From Selaginella moellendorffii (taxonomy: Eukaryota; Streptophyta; Lycopodiopsida; Selaginellales; Selaginellaceae), in NCBI RefSeq assembly GCF_000143415.4, contig NW_003314407.1:1-64000 (forward strand): 64,000 nt of DNA, written 5' to 3'. A program made the position numbers and the translations under genes. This document shows positions 44,430 to 56,539 of this stretch, in pieces. The notes under the pieces were generated by a model, which was given only the letters and a program-made list of their open reading frames with translations, was not told where the DNA came from and did not search any database. Within the stretch, counting starts at the first letter, position 1. Every line of letters begins with the position of its first letter.

Positions 44430-45242
44430 ACTGGAATTGCTAAATGTCAATCAACATATGGTGCGATTCCCCTAGCCAACCAATAGAGTCAAACTTGAGA
44501 CCCTCTCTAATACCAAATGTAAACTTATAAGTTTGGACTTCCCGAAATGTCACCCAACCCAATACTATTTAAACCCAAGGACACTTAACCCCAAATATTT
44601 CAATACCCTTAACTTACTTTTATTCATAAGCCTTTTTCCTTTATATTTAAATCCCATATAAGCAACCAAAAGGAACAATTTGAAAGATAATCTATAGGGT
44701 TCAAATATAGAAGAAAAATGCCTATGAATAATAGTACACCCCCTTTTCCAATCGGTTAAAGGTCTTGAGATATTTTGGGTTAAGTGTCCTTCGGTTTAAA
44801 TAATACTATGTTAGATGACCTTTCAGGAAGTCTAAATTTAGAAGCTTACATTTGGTATTAAAGAGGGTCTCCAATCTGACTTTATTGGTTGGATAAAGGA
44901 ATTGCACCATATATTGATTGACATCTGGCAGATCCACTTTGCTTCGGCTAAGCTCGACCCTAGGGGTAGGGTGTCAAGAGAACGGGGCTCTTAGAAGAGT
45001 TGTGGCTCTCAACTTTTGTTCATGAGGGTGTGAACTTGCAAGAAAGCATAATGGATTATAAGCAACCAAAGGGAACAACTTGAGAGATGATCCATAGGGT
45101 TTAAATATAAACAAAAAGGGCCTATGAATAAGAGTGCACTCTTTTTTTCAATCGATTAAAGGTTTTGGGATATTTAGGGTTAAGTGTCCTTAGATTTGAA
45201 TAATACTGAGTTGGGTGACCTCCTGGGAAATCTAAATTCAAA
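44430..45242. mobile_element. TRIM-1: miniature LTR element, head-to-head with an inverted copy
   Basis: Plus-strand LTR 44,657-44,850, internal 44,851-45,056 starting TTTGGTATTAAAG (initiator-Met site, decayed), second LTR 45,057-~45,242. Immediately left, 44,430-44,656 holds the same internal start and LTR on the minus strand, so two LTRs meet head to head. No coding capacity. Heavily C-to-T decayed compared with TRIM-2. Confidence 0.8.
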
Positions 45243-47463
45243 TTGTTGTCCTCAAGTTGTTCTCTTTAATTCTTTACAATTTTTTGTCACTACATTAATT
45301 GTGAATGTTTTCCCCTATCCTTCACATTGGCTTGTAAGAAAAGCTCTAGTCCTTCACTATAGTGTCAAGAGTGACATTGGAATGCCTTCTAGATGGACCA
45401 TTACCTAGCAAATAAGTGCTGGATTAGCTGCTTGCAGCAAATGCCTAGATAAGGCAATTGTTGTGGACTATGGAGCTTGGCTCACCCAAGTGCTAGAGCA
45501 ATATAGTGCTTAATATTTGTGTATCCACTATCTCTTGCATACTCTACTGAAATCTCTTAACAAGTTGAGGAAGGGCTAGTACATACCCACACTAGTAACA
45601 ACTGAGAAAGAAGCACTTTAGCTAGCAAGTGCCCTCTCAATGCCTAAATGATGTGCAAAAGCCATAGAATATTTCCTTATGGGCATAGGAAGATGGTGGA
45701 GGAATGACATTATAGCTTGGACTTGGCCTACCACTCAATCTAGTGTGTAACATTTGCCCCATCACAATCTTGCCATTGGGAAATCATGAAGATTTTGGTC
45801 CAATAGTAGGGGATAAGGATGGCTAAACCCAGGAAAAGAGGGGGCACTTGGCAGTGGTGACACAGCTATTGGCACTAAAGAAGTGGCACAAATGAGAAAT
45901 GAGATTGGGCCTATTCCAAGGTAGCATGAAGTTATAGGGCTTTTTGTGTATTAATTGCAAACTTGTTCAAGAAATCTAGTGGTAGAAATCTTGCCAAAGA
46001 CACTAATTTTTTGTATTTTTTTCTTTAATTAAAAGTGTAGAGATTTAAGCATATTCAAAGCTTAAAGATAACTCTATTTATTAAGCTTGATTTTTCACTT
46101 ATAAAAAGACCAACTCTCACTACACAAGTAATAGAGTGTTAACCATTTCTTCACAAACTCCCAATTCTTTTTTTGAGTTAAACTAAACTTAAAGTTTGGC
46201 TAACCAACTAATCCTTAAAGTTTTTAAGGTATAACAAAACTTGTTCTAAATCCTAAATCTTGGGGTGTATATAATAGTTCAAGACCTCAAAGGGAAACAC
46301 TATAGTTTAAATATTCGATATAAGTACCCTAACTCCCCACTTCCATCCCAAAGGGAAGGCTTAAGCTTTTAGGAAGGGGCAAGGACCAATGAACCTTATA
46401 GGACTCAAGTGGGGCACCATTTTATTTAAGATGAAAGTATTGTAGTCAGTTTCTCTTCCAAGAGTGGGTATTGCTCTTCTCTGACACCCCTTAAATATAT
46501 GCTCACTCACCTAAAGCTATTAACCCCTAGCCCTAACCTTAACATAATTTAAAAGCACCTCTAAAGAGTTCCTTCAAGAGTGGGTCTTTATCTTCATTCT
46601 CCTTCTTATACTTTTGGAACCCTTTGCAATTACTAGACACTTATTCATGCCACAATCACTAAAAAAGGTTTGAATCTTGAGCCAATCCACCAAGAAAGTC
46701 TTATTTGGAGTGAGCTTTGAGTGCCTTAACATACCCACATGGTAACTGTCATAATATGCATCTCTTTTTGCATTTCTTGCTAATTTGATTGAGGGTTTGC
46801 AGCTTATGAACAACATTATAGATAGTCAAAACCTTTATGACTCTATTGGCAATATTATCGGCACCACCATCGATAATAAGATTCTAATGTTCCTCTTGGT
46901 CAACCATCACAATTAACTTCTCTAATACTAATATTACAATCTGGTGATAAAAGATAAAAAAAGTATAGCAACTATGCTACACCTTTTCTTGAAATTCCCC
47001 TAACCAAGTTCCTATACTTTAATATATGGTCAAAGATGGTGCTTAATAGGCCACAACTTTGGCAAACAAAAGGGCATTAGGGGTAGCTTGAGCTCTCACA
47101 TGTGGTGTAATGACAATGGAATAAAATGGAGTCAAGATTTTATACTTGACATAAGGCCTCAATAAATGGCCCTAACCACTCACTTGATTGCATCACTATC
47201 ATCTACTAGTTAGATTTGGAAGGTACTTTTGTCTCAAAAGAGCAGCACTCTGCCCCTTAGATATAAATTAGCAATATACAAAACTGTTTGGTGTCTATGG
47301 TTTCCTTGTTAGTCACATCAGTACTTTAGAGGAATTTATATGTATAAACGTTTCAAAGTTCTTTTTTGTAACTACAGGTATGTTTTGGCATTTTCAATAC
47401 TTTGCAAATATACTTGCTACCATTAGTGTGGCTGATATGCTGCTATGGGTTTGACAAACATTC
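45243..47463. other. Unassigned AT-rich sequence
   Basis: 2.2 kb with frequent stops in all frames. A minus-strand frame of 80 codons at 46,574-46,816 has no recognisable motif. The region could be the 3' half of the decayed gypsy element (integrase, LTR), but I see no surviving motif. Confidence 0.4.
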
Positions 47464-47866
47464 TTATATGCAATCTCTAGTGTGGTAGCTAGTAGCAGTG
47501 CATTTGCAGGCAAGAGGGCTAGGATTTCCATGGATCAGTTGTCTTGCCACTGCCGCCACAGTTGCCCTATCAAGGAATCTCTCCAGCTCATGATGAGGGA
47601 GGAGGGATTGGAGCTCTACGAGGACATGATCCTTGGGCAGATGTATTACAAGAGTAAGATGTTTATATTCATCTAATAATGAACAGGAGGCCATGTCCAC
47701 AACCGCCGATGGCACAAAATCCTTGTCTAGACAATCCACAGATGCTGGAACAACATGCTTGTCAGAATCATGAGAAGAGAGTGAAGAAGGAAGAAGATCT
47801 TGAGAAAGGGTATTAACATCAGCCATAGAACTTCCCGGGGGATGAATAACACTAAAATCATATATC
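47464..47866 (-). pseudogene. gypsy RNase H C-terminus and linker
   Basis: RLSNRSLWLVTLQIYDFSVI and HPPGSSMADVNTLSQ match the gypsy RNase H end (family form: a Trp-containing helix, then PG..N..AD.LSR). An open linker continues to the stop at 47,464. It belongs after 54,040 in the undisturbed element. Confidence 0.8.
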
Positions 47867-47871
47867 TGAAG
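47867..47871. other. Target-site duplication TGAAG (left) of TRIM/LARD chimera
   Basis: TGAAG is repeated at 54,028-54,032. Confidence 0.8.
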
Positions 47872-48066
47872 TGTAACCAACCAAAGGGAACGATTCGAGA
47901 GACGATCCATAGGGGTTCAAATATAGAGGGAAAGGGCCCATGAACAAGAGTGCACCCCCTTTTCCAATCGGTTAAGGGTCTTGGGATACTTGGGGTTAAG
48001 CGTCCTTGGGTTTGAATAGTACTGGGCTGGGTGACCTCCTGGGAAGTCCAAACTCAGGAGCTTACA
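47872..48066 (+). repeat. TRIM-type LTR at the 5' end of the chimera
   Basis: 195 bp, TGTAACCAACCAAAGGGAAC ... AGGAGCTTACA, closely matching the LTRs at 59,834 and 60,233. Confidence 0.9.
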
Positions 48067-51000
48067 ATTTGGTATTGGAGCTGTTCCTTAGTCCGACTTT
48101 TATTGGTGCTCAAGTATATCACCATTGATGTTGGCATCGGAAGGTCCTAGGAGTGGGCCTATCCTGGAGGAGTAGCATGTCGAGAGGACATGGCTCTCCA
48201 CTCAAGTTCATGCGTGAACTTGGGCACAATGTGGTGGATAGAAAAGGGCCAATAATGGAACGACTTTGGGATCTTGGGAACAGTATAAGGTCTCCTCAGA
48301 GAGCTGAGGATGTTATCCAAATGAGCGTTGGAAACGGGCTAACGTAGTTGTGATAAACAACTATAGTTGGGATCACGGGAAAGATGTAGACTCCAAAACA
48401 ATAAAGAAGTCACAAGATTATCCTCATATACTTGAGGTTGGTGCTCATGAATGTGAGACCAGAGGTAATGACCGTGGGAGGTCAAATACGGAAGAGGACT
48501 CAAGTCCTTGAAATGGTAGCCGGGGCTACCTTTAATAAATGCTGGAACAACCCAAGGAGTTGGGGGGTGTACTTAGAGATGAGTTGGTATTCTCATCACA
48601 TGGACAAGTAGTCCTAAGGGGCAAAGGTTGCCCCCAGGGAACAAAATCAAGTGTCAGAGTAACACTTGTGAAAATAGTCCTTTTAAGTAGGACAAGAATG
48701 CAGGAAGTGTATTCCAGTGAGCTAGTGCCTCACAAGTAGGACCTTATAGGTCTGTGGATTAACCAAGTCCAAAACTGCTGGATGACTCAAGTAGAGTCAA
48801 GGGATGGTCCTAAAAGGACTGATGGAAGCATTTGGACTGCGGTGTGTTGTACCCCACGAAGGATGGGGGGGGGATCATAGGATCCAAGGATGAGAACAGA
48901 GGGTATCTCATCGATGGCAAAATGTGCCATGCTAAAGTCGTGGGAAAGGTGTTCCCAAAAAGAAAACAACTTTGACACAAAGTTGTGTGTGACCTCTATG
49001 GTGCAGTGCTAACGGATGGTTGGCATGAGAAAGAGTGGTATTGGTCTTGGCAAAGACTTAGACACAAAGAAGAAATGTCATAGAGGTAGGCTCGTGGAGC
49101 TGATGGTGTGGAGACACCAAATGTGCCAAGGTGTGATACCTTAAGGCTATGTTGGTGGGTTCATGAGAACCCCTTGCCAATAGAAATGGGAATGGCATAG
49201 CCTAAGCTGCAGAGCATGCAATTGGAGTGTGGTGACCCAAATAATGATGGAGGTGTGGAAGCACCAGCAATGAGTTGTAGGACTTAACAACTACGAGGCA
49301 ACTAAGCAAGAGGTGCAAAATAATTGGTTAAATGGGTAGAAAGTAGCTACCCAAGCCTTCTTAATGGCATAGGGAAGTGGATATACTCTTACGGGGGATA
49401 AGTTGCTTATGTTGCGATATAGTAAGTCAATGTCATAAAAGGAAATACTCATTGTCAAGGAAGCCGTCATTTGGACACCCGAACACTTTAGAACACCAGG
49501 AGGTGGTGTTTGATGTCGCGAGGGCAGTAGATAAGGCCCAAGGGACTAAGTCCCTAGCGAATGATGGATAGAAGGTGCTATCCAAATGTCCAAGGTGGCG
49601 GAGACAGGAGAAGACTATCTACTCGAATTGGACAAAGCCAAAAATGGAATTTTGGCAAGGCTAGCGATGGGCATGCAAAGGCCCGTAAGCAACAACGTAA
49701 TCCCGTTGTGTGGGATTATAGGGTGAGCATACCTGGATTGAGGAACCACTCCCTAGGCTATCGGGTAGGTTCATCCCTAAGAATACTTGCTAAGGCATGA
49801 TAGAAAGTGCAAAGCTATCTTCCTGGTCTGGAGGAAAATGACCGAAGGAAAGGTGTGAAGCCAAAAGCAAGGAAGTAAGGGGATAGAACCGAACCATAGG
49901 AACCGAAGGGCATAACCAATGTTGGTTATGCTAGCTGGGAGTGGAGAATCAAGTGGGGGCTCGAGGGTGTTGCTGCTAGCAACCGTGATGCCATGGAGAG
50001 TCTAAAATATGGAATTGTCCATGTTAGACTGTATGGTAATTGAAAAGCTTGCAAAAAGAGAGGCCTTAGCAAGCTAAGGGATAGAGTTCCTTCAAGGTTC
50101 CCAAAGAAGATTCTAGGTAGCTTAGTACCTAGAAAGGCCAAGCATAAATGGTTCAAGGAACGCGCGAAATTAGAGTGGCGCAGCAGAAGTGTGGTCTTGA
50201 AGCTTGCCATGAGGCAAGGCTATCAAGGTTAGGGAAGTAGTTCTCGAGTGTTCAAAGAGAGGGCTTTGAACGAAAGTCGATGATCAAGGGCTTTCACGCT
50301 TGTGCAGGAACCATGTTACAGTGGTCGGAGGACTTGCCAAAGCGAGATTGGCAAATCAAGGGAACAAATACCCTAGTTGAAGGTGATAACTTCAAAAAGG
50401 GTGGGCCATGGGGCCAAGCATGGAGGAGTCCATGCATGATCACAAGCTTGTCAAGTGAGAGGACTTGGCAGTGGGGAGGAATTAGGTTCCTAAGCTGTGA
50501 TCAATAGCACGCTTTGAGTATAAGTTGGTGCACCGGCGTGGGGAGTCACGCCAGGCATCCTGGGTGATGCCGTCCGTAGATGCATATACGGAGGTTGGGT
50601 TCGAGTCCCAACCCTCTAGTGCTTGGGTTCGAGTCCCAAACCACTAGGGCGTGGTGATGATTTGGAATATGAGGACACTCATATTTTGGTGGTCATGGAC
50701 TCTCAGTGTGGAGACTGGTTTGGGCACACCGCCAAGCGAGGGATGCCTCGGAGTCGTGATGCACGGTTAGATTGCTTAGTGTGAAAGCTCGGCATATCTA
50801 ACTTGAACGCTTTGGTGCAAGTGGCACCAAGGACGTGGTGAGTGAGATGGGGACACCTAATCTCAGTTGCTATGAACCCTTGGCCGTAAGGGCTGGCTTG
50901 GGTGCACCGCCAAGTGTGGGGGATGCCCCCGGGGTTATAGTCAACAATTTGAAGGTCTAGAAGACCAAGTACCTCTTGGCAACTCTGTTAAGGTGCCAAG

Positions 51001-52115
51001 GTGAGATCACTAGGTGATCGTATGGCCAAATAAGAACAAGGTCCTTGGTTGGCTAAGGAATGAAGTTCTTGGTTCAAAAATGTTGAAATTGAACTGTTTA
51101 AGGTGGTGTGGCTTGGTCATGATGACCAAGTGGGAAGAGCACCTAAGTGAAATAAACTATGTTCGTGCGATGGCATAGTGAGTCCAAGGAAAGTAGTCTC
51201 TATAAGAGACCCATGGGAGGGTCACGAAGTTGGGCCGTGGATAGAGCCCATAGCAGGAGATGCTAAAGAGACGTACTAGGGGCGAACATCCTCCGGACTT
51301 GGCAAAGAAGAGTCTTTGCTATGGAACCGAAAGGATACCTCAAAAATGGAGGTAGCGATCCTATGTTGCTGGGTGTAACAATCAAGGATAGGAGCAAAGG
51401 ACTAGTGGCCAAATTTGGGCCATGGAATTTAATGGAAGGGATCCAAATGGCAAAGTTAGCCAAGGAACACTAATGTGTTTGATGCTAACGGGATGTGGGA
51501 AAGGAAGTGGACTTCCAAGGATGGATTCCTAAGTGCTCCAATTTGGCGAAGTAAAAGCTCATGGTGAGGGAGCGGCAAAGTAGCCAAAAAGATAGGGCCA
51601 TGGACAACCCTAGCACACAATATAATAACTGGAACTCAGTGCCCAAAGGTGGCATGAAATCGAACAGAGGATGATGGTGCCCTCAAGTGGAGAACTTCCT
51701 AGGATGAGGAAGTGGAGTTGCACAATATGTACAATGCAAGGTGTCGGAGACACCTAGGAAATTGATTTCGAGAAGTCAGAATTAAAAGTTCCAAAGTGCA
51801 AGGATTATAGCGCTGGAAAGTGAGACCACTTGAGAACGTGTAGTGGGATCGCGTTAGAGAAGGTGTCTCTAACAGGTTTAATGAGAACTAAACCAATAAA
51901 AGGAGAGAACCACCACAAGTGGTCAAATGAGCCTCTAAGTTGGAGAGGCTATGCTCCTTAGAGGATGGACAAGGCATGGTGAGCCTTTAGTGTCAAACCA
52001 TAGACCGATATTGGTTGGGTGCCAAGGATGGAAATGGTAACACATGCGGGTGTTACTTTATGAAAGGGTTTACCGTTCGATGAGGACATCGAACTTTGTC
52101 TATGGGTGGTGGAGT
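48067..52115 (+). mobile_element. LARD-1 internal region in the chimera
   Basis: Collinear with 6,428-10,575 throughout, starting with TTGGTATTGGAGC (primer binding site, 48,069-48,081) and ending with TGGGTGGTGGAGT. It is non-coding like the other copy. Confidence 0.9.
50535..50647 (+). ncRNA. Five-hairpin tRNA-like structured RNA element, second copy
   Basis: Same five stems as 8918-9030. Loop 2 changes from TTGTGT to CTGGGT and T-loop 1 from TTCAAGT to TTCGAGT. The fourth stem becomes GTTGGG/CCCAAC (G-U to A-U), and a junction base changes. No stem is weakened. Confidence 0.75.
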
Positions 52116-53859
52116 TGTGAGACACAAAATCCCTAGGCCCCAAAGTAGAGCCGGAGGGGTGCCACGTGGTAGTGGCTGAAGCGAAAGACAAACGAGCGTA
52201 ACACGTTTGGACTAAAAGCTCCGCCTTGAAAGGTCGAGAGCGGGAGTGGAACCCCTAACAAAGTGCTTGAGGAATGAGCACAAAGCGAGCCATAAGTGAG
52301 GCTCCAAAAAGGGACCCAAAAAGGACTAACACATGACACGTGGAAGTGTCCGAGATGGACCCGAGTTGGAGTCCGAAGTGGAGTCCGAGAAGGACCCCGA
52401 GATGGAGTCCGAGGTGGAGTCCGAGGTGGACCCGAGATGGATCCAAGATTGAGTCCGAGACGGACCCGAGATGGAGTCCGAGATGGACCTGAAATGGAGT
52501 CCGAGATGGACCCGAGATGGACCCGAGATGGAGTCCGAGATGGACCCGAGATAGACCCGAGATGGAGTCCGAGATGGACCCGAGATGGAGTCTGAGATGG
52601 AGTCCAAGATGGACTCGAGATGGAGTCTGAGATGGAGTCCGAGATGGACCCGAGATGGAGTCCGAAGTCGAGACCGAGACCGGGACCAAGACCGGGACCG
52701 AGACTGAGACCGAGATTGGGACCGAGACCAAGACCGAGGCCGAGGCCGAGACCGAGCCCGAGTCCGAGTCCGAGTCCGAGTCTGAGTCCGAGTCCGAGTC
52801 CGAGTCCGAGTCCGAGTCCGAGTCCGAGTCCGAGTCCGAGTCCGAGTCCGAGTCCGAGTCTGAGAGGGTGAAAGCCCAAAGCGTTCGTCTCCGAGACCCT
52901 GGGGGGTTTGGTGAGCTCCAAAAGTATAGTAGGGGGAGGACTGCAGTGGAGCCAGTTTGGCCAGGAAAGGCCAGTTTGGCCCAGGAAGGCCGGACCCAGT
53001 GTTGGGTGATGAGCTGCCCACTGGGAAGTCCAAGACTAGAGTGAACACGGACCGACAAACGGGGTAGCTTGGTGAAGTGTTCAAGAGCCGGCTCTAGTTC
53101 CCCCGGGAGATCGACTGGCCGATGCTCCCAGTCCAAGTGTGGGTGGCACTACCTACTTGGATACCTGTCGTGGCTCAATGGAACCTCGCTCTAAGCCCAT
53201 GGCTAGAGCACCTAAAAGCGAAAGGCGGGGAGAGTACCCAGGTGGCTCGCGTAAGGCCATGGTGTTTCGAAATGTTGTCCCAAAGGCCCAGACTGTGGAA
53301 AGGAAGAGGAGCAATCCTCTGGGGTAGTGACCAAGGACACAGTCGTGTGGTGAGGAAGTCCCAGAGGACCATGGGACTTAGTGGTCGAGCCTGTGGGCCT
53401 CGATCCAGTGGCAGTGTCGGCAAACACGGCCAGGGGCAGAAAGGGACTTAGTGGGGACTGACAGAGGGATATTGGGGAAGGGTATTCCCCTTGTCGGTGG
53501 GCATCCTAAGGATGCTAAAGAGTGGATCTGAGATGACCACTCACGGATGGGTTACCTAGTCTTGGAGAGCCAAGACTGGGATGCAAGTGGTATTGGACTA
53601 CCAGTGTGGCAAAGGTGATTGGGCATGGCCTTAGCGTAACAGGCTGCTATGTCGGTGGTACCTTTGAGTGTCGGTCGTGGGATCGGACACGTGGAGCACT
53701 TGGACCAAGTGCAAATGTTGAGTGGCATGGATGCCATTCTCGGGGCTAGCAAGTCCCAAGTCCTGAATTGGACTTATGGAGGTTGTGATTGAGACTCCTC
53801 CAAGTGGTCGGAGGTGTGGTTAAGTGACTAAAGTAGAATGGAAAATTTAGTCGCTTACA
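52116..53859 (+). repeat. LARD-1 LTR in the chimera
   Basis: 1,744 bp, ending AGTCGCTTACA. The minisatellite occupies about 52,349-52,862, ending in a long pure (GAGTCC)n run. Confidence 0.9.
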
Positions 53860-53872
53860 ATTTGGTATCAGA

Positions 53873-54027
53873 GCCCAGTACTATTCAAACCCAAGGACGC
53901 TTAACCCCAAATATCCCAAGACTCTTAACCGATTGGAAAAAGGGGTGCACTCTTGTTCATGGGCCCTTTCCCTCTATATTTGAACCCCATGGATCGTCTT
54001 TCAAGTCGTTCCCTTTGGTTCCTTACA
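53873..54027 (-). repeat. TRIM LTR fragment, inverted, at the right end of the chimera
   Basis: Reverse complement of the TRIM LTR from its outer terminus (TGTAAGGAACCAAAGGGAAC) inward to AGTACTGGG, where it joins the LARD-1 primer-binding-site stub. Confidence 0.88.
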
Positions 54028-54032
54028 TGAAG

Positions 54033-54330
54033 CTTCAAGGCCCACTAAACAGTGCGACCAACCAGGTTCTTCCTCTTTAATAATGAAGTAACGGCAGCAT
54101 GATCACCTTTTAGTAATGTTTTGAGAACCATGTAAATATGCATGAAGTTTTTAAAAACCCTAGATTGCTACTAAACACTCTTTCTTTATCGTGGAGTAGT
54201 TCACCTCCGTTGGTTGTAATGTATAGCTTATATATGCAATAGAATGGCACTAACCTGGGCTCTCTTGCATCAACACTCCTCAAAGACCAATATGAGAAGC
54301 ATTCACACGCAAAATGAAAGGTCAAGTGTG
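54033..54330 (-). pseudogene. gypsy RNase H fragment
   Basis: Frames on the minus strand include SHIGLGGVLMQESPGLVPF-like and NYSTIKKECLVAIWGFKNFM-like pieces, the start and middle of a gypsy RNase H domain, with frameshifts. It is cut at 54,033 by the chimera. Confidence 0.7.
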
Positions 54331-54387
54331 GTCAAGATATGCCAAAATTGGAGGAGTCATTAATAGCTTTTTGAGATCCAAAAATTC

Positions 54388-54720
54388 CTATTCATAATTC
54401 GGAGACCAGATGAAAGATGATATTGATGACTTCAGCAATGTTTGCAACAGTGTAGTGCAATAAAAAATATGATTCACAAAATGACCGAGATATTGCACCT
54501 TACCTAGGAAGCGCTGCACATCATTCACACACTTTAGAGTAGAGAACTTTAAAATACCCACAAGTTTGTCAGGATCAACTTGCAAATCCTCACGAGAAAT
54601 ACGGTACCCAAGATAAGTCATGTTCTTGAACCTAAATATGCACTTCAACTGCTTCAAGTAGAGGGACAAAAAAGTACGGAAGTGAGAGGAATCTATGAAA
54701 TATAAGGAAGTATGAGACAA
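54388..54720 (-). pseudogene. gypsy reverse transcriptase 3' part
   Basis: LKCIFRFKNMTYLGYRISRE then QVDPDKLVGILKF, RFLGKVQYLGHFV and ISSFIWSPNYE correspond to the gypsy RT thumb/connection. The catalytic part upstream is not recognisable. Confidence 0.85.
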
Positions 54721-54992
54721 GGGGGAGAAGCCTCAAAGTCACATTTCGTATAATTGCACTGCAACCAATCCATACTAAGGATGAAGTCAAAAGCTTGACT
54801 CGGCACCACCTGCAATGACTGCAACCCAAGCTCAAGATTGCCTACATGCACAATTAAGTCCACCTCATCCCATGCACATGCATGTGTATGGCCATTGCCA
54901 TAAAGAATGAAAATTGGCTCTGTTGCAAAATGTAAGTGTAAACAGCCACGTATGGTAATAAGTTGAGCAATAGAAGATAAATCAAGGGCCAT
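54693..54992 (-). pseudogene. gypsy retropepsin-like fragment
   Basis: AFDFILSMDWLQ is the gypsy protease C-terminal signature (FILGMDWL). The catalytic DTG region is not clear. Confidence 0.65.
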
Positions 54993-55094
54993 CTAAGTCA
55001 GTGATGCAATTTGGTGTTTGTTTCCAAAGCCTTTTGCTTTGTGTGGAACTAGATATATCAAAGAGGATCAAGCTAGGAATGTTGTAGCCAGCAC

Positions 55095-55440
55095 TTTGTC
55101 AAGATCTTGTTAGACTTGTGCATGTACTTACTCTAGCTACTCTTGACAATGCTCTTTGTTTGGCACAATGTTATGACATGTCGCCTCTCGCTGCACGTCC
55201 TTCAGCTCCACTTTTTATGGGTGATGGTTTTATTCTAATGGAGATTGATGCTAGTGCTACTCAAGTCCAAGGACAAAGGCGAGGACGTGGTCATGGCGTG
55301 ATGTTCACTGCTGGGCATATGATGAAGTTGGTCACACTTATCGGCATTGTCAATGTTTTCCAGATTGGCAGCCTCCATTTCCTGGGTGGAGACCTTGGCG
55401 TCAATAATGTCCTATTGGTGCTATTGCAGTGAAAGGTTTG
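55095..55440 (+). pseudogene. gag C-terminal part on the opposite strand (zinc knuckle)
   Basis: Plus-strand LATLDNALCLAQCYD resembles the gag C-terminal helix. RGRGHG and then CWAYDEVGHTYRHC follow, a zinc knuckle whose second Cys is replaced by Tyr. Neighbouring gypsy domains are on the minus strand, so this segment appears inverted within the element. Confidence 0.6.
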
Positions 55441-55639
55441 GACACCGAGATGCATTCGGGAAACAAGGAGTCACACAAGTAATTGAGGGACCTTGCGCGA
55501 ATAAGCCAGTGACCCTTCCATTTTTCTTTCGAGAGTATCATAAAAGGGTTCACTCAGCACCAGTTCATCTAATATTTACTTTTTAAGCTTGTTTTTATAA
55601 CAAGAAGTCTTCTATTATTCTCTCCATATTGGTTGATAT

Positions 55640-55930
55640 AAATTCGAGTGGAGATGATGCAATTGTTGGAAGGCGTCATCACAATTGTCAACATATCCGA
55701 ATGTGCGTTTGAAAACGTCTAGGAGAACACTCCAATTCCCACGAATGGTTGCACTTAAACCATTGTACCATTGCAGTGCCATCCCTTGGAGACATACAAG
55801 AAACTCACGCTAATGTCGAGCATCATCCCAAGAATGATATGTGGTAATCACCGTGAAGTGATCAAACCAATGGTATACATCATTCCTAGGATTCCCACGA
55901 AAGAACTCCAGCTAAACGCAAAAATTGGGC
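55640..55930 (-). pseudogene. gypsy gag core
   Basis: YHWFDHFTVITTYHSWDDAR, REFLVCLQGMALQWYNGLSA and RGNWSVLLDVFKRTFGYVD form the retrotransposon gag fold signature (ALQWY..L....W..L...F). There is a stop between the first two pieces. Confidence 0.8.
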
Positions 55931-55999
55931 AAGAAGAGCTATACCACATGCCATGAATGTAGCCATCAACTAAGTTTGGTTGTGCAATTGCAAGAACAT

Positions 56000-56400
56000 A
56001 GCACCAAACAATTGCATAGCATCAAACAATTGCACCAACTATTACTCTAGAGTCAAAGAAGGAGGAGATTATTGCTCTGCCATGAAGATGAATTGAAAGG
56101 AAAGAATAAAAGAAGAGAAATAAAGGAAAGTTAGAAGAAAAGGAAGATTTAGACAATGCAAAAGTTAAATTTAAACCAAAATCTTGAAAGGAAAAAACAA
56201 AAAAAAGGAAATGGAAAAAATTAGATCTAAACCAAAATCCCAAATTCAAGCACTCTTCAGGGGTAATCAAAGGTGCCCCTCACCTCCACCAATGTAAGTG
56301 CATGGAATATAGAAAGGGAATACAAAAAATGTGAATATCAATTAACCCAAAAACCTTAGCTTATATACAAGAGTGAATGGTCTGGATTGAAACTAATCCG
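56000..56400. other. Low-complexity A-rich sequence
   Basis: Purine-rich AAAGGAAA-type tract with no gene; probably 5' leader of the gypsy element. Confidence 0.35.
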
Positions 56401-56539
56401 ATGCCTACTAAAATCCCACTATGCTAATATTAGTATATGGCATCATAGCCTACACACACACGATATATAGGCAAATGCTTTGCTTCTATAGTCTAGAAAA
56501 ATTCTCAAATTGATTGTGGACAGAACAAACTATGAAGTT

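Larger units (their letters stand above)
47872..54027 (+). mobile_element. TRIM/LARD-1 chimeric retroelement inserted as one unit
   Basis: Order: TRIM-type LTR (47,872-48,066), LARD-1 primer binding site and internal region (48,067-52,115), LARD-1 LTR (52,116-53,859), a 13-nt primer-binding-site stub, then a TRIM LTR fragment on the minus strand (53,873-54,027). Both outer ends carry the TRIM LTR terminus and the flanks share TGAAG, so the mosaic integrated as a unit of 6.16 kb. No protein is encoded. Confidence 0.8.
47464..55930 (-). mobile_element. Decayed Ty3/gypsy retrotransposon, interrupted by a chimeric insertion
   Basis: Minus-strand remnants in gypsy order: gag core (55,640-55,930), retropepsin (54,693-54,992), RT 3' part (54,388-54,720), RNase H (about 54,040-54,330, continuing at 47,464-47,866). 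The RNase H to post-RNase H reading is split by the insertion 47,872-54,027. LTRs were not identified. Confidence 0.8.

Noticed and set aside
46574-46816. 80-codon minus-strand frame as a gene
   Set aside because: No recognisable motif, no splice or start context, and AT-rich decayed surroundings.
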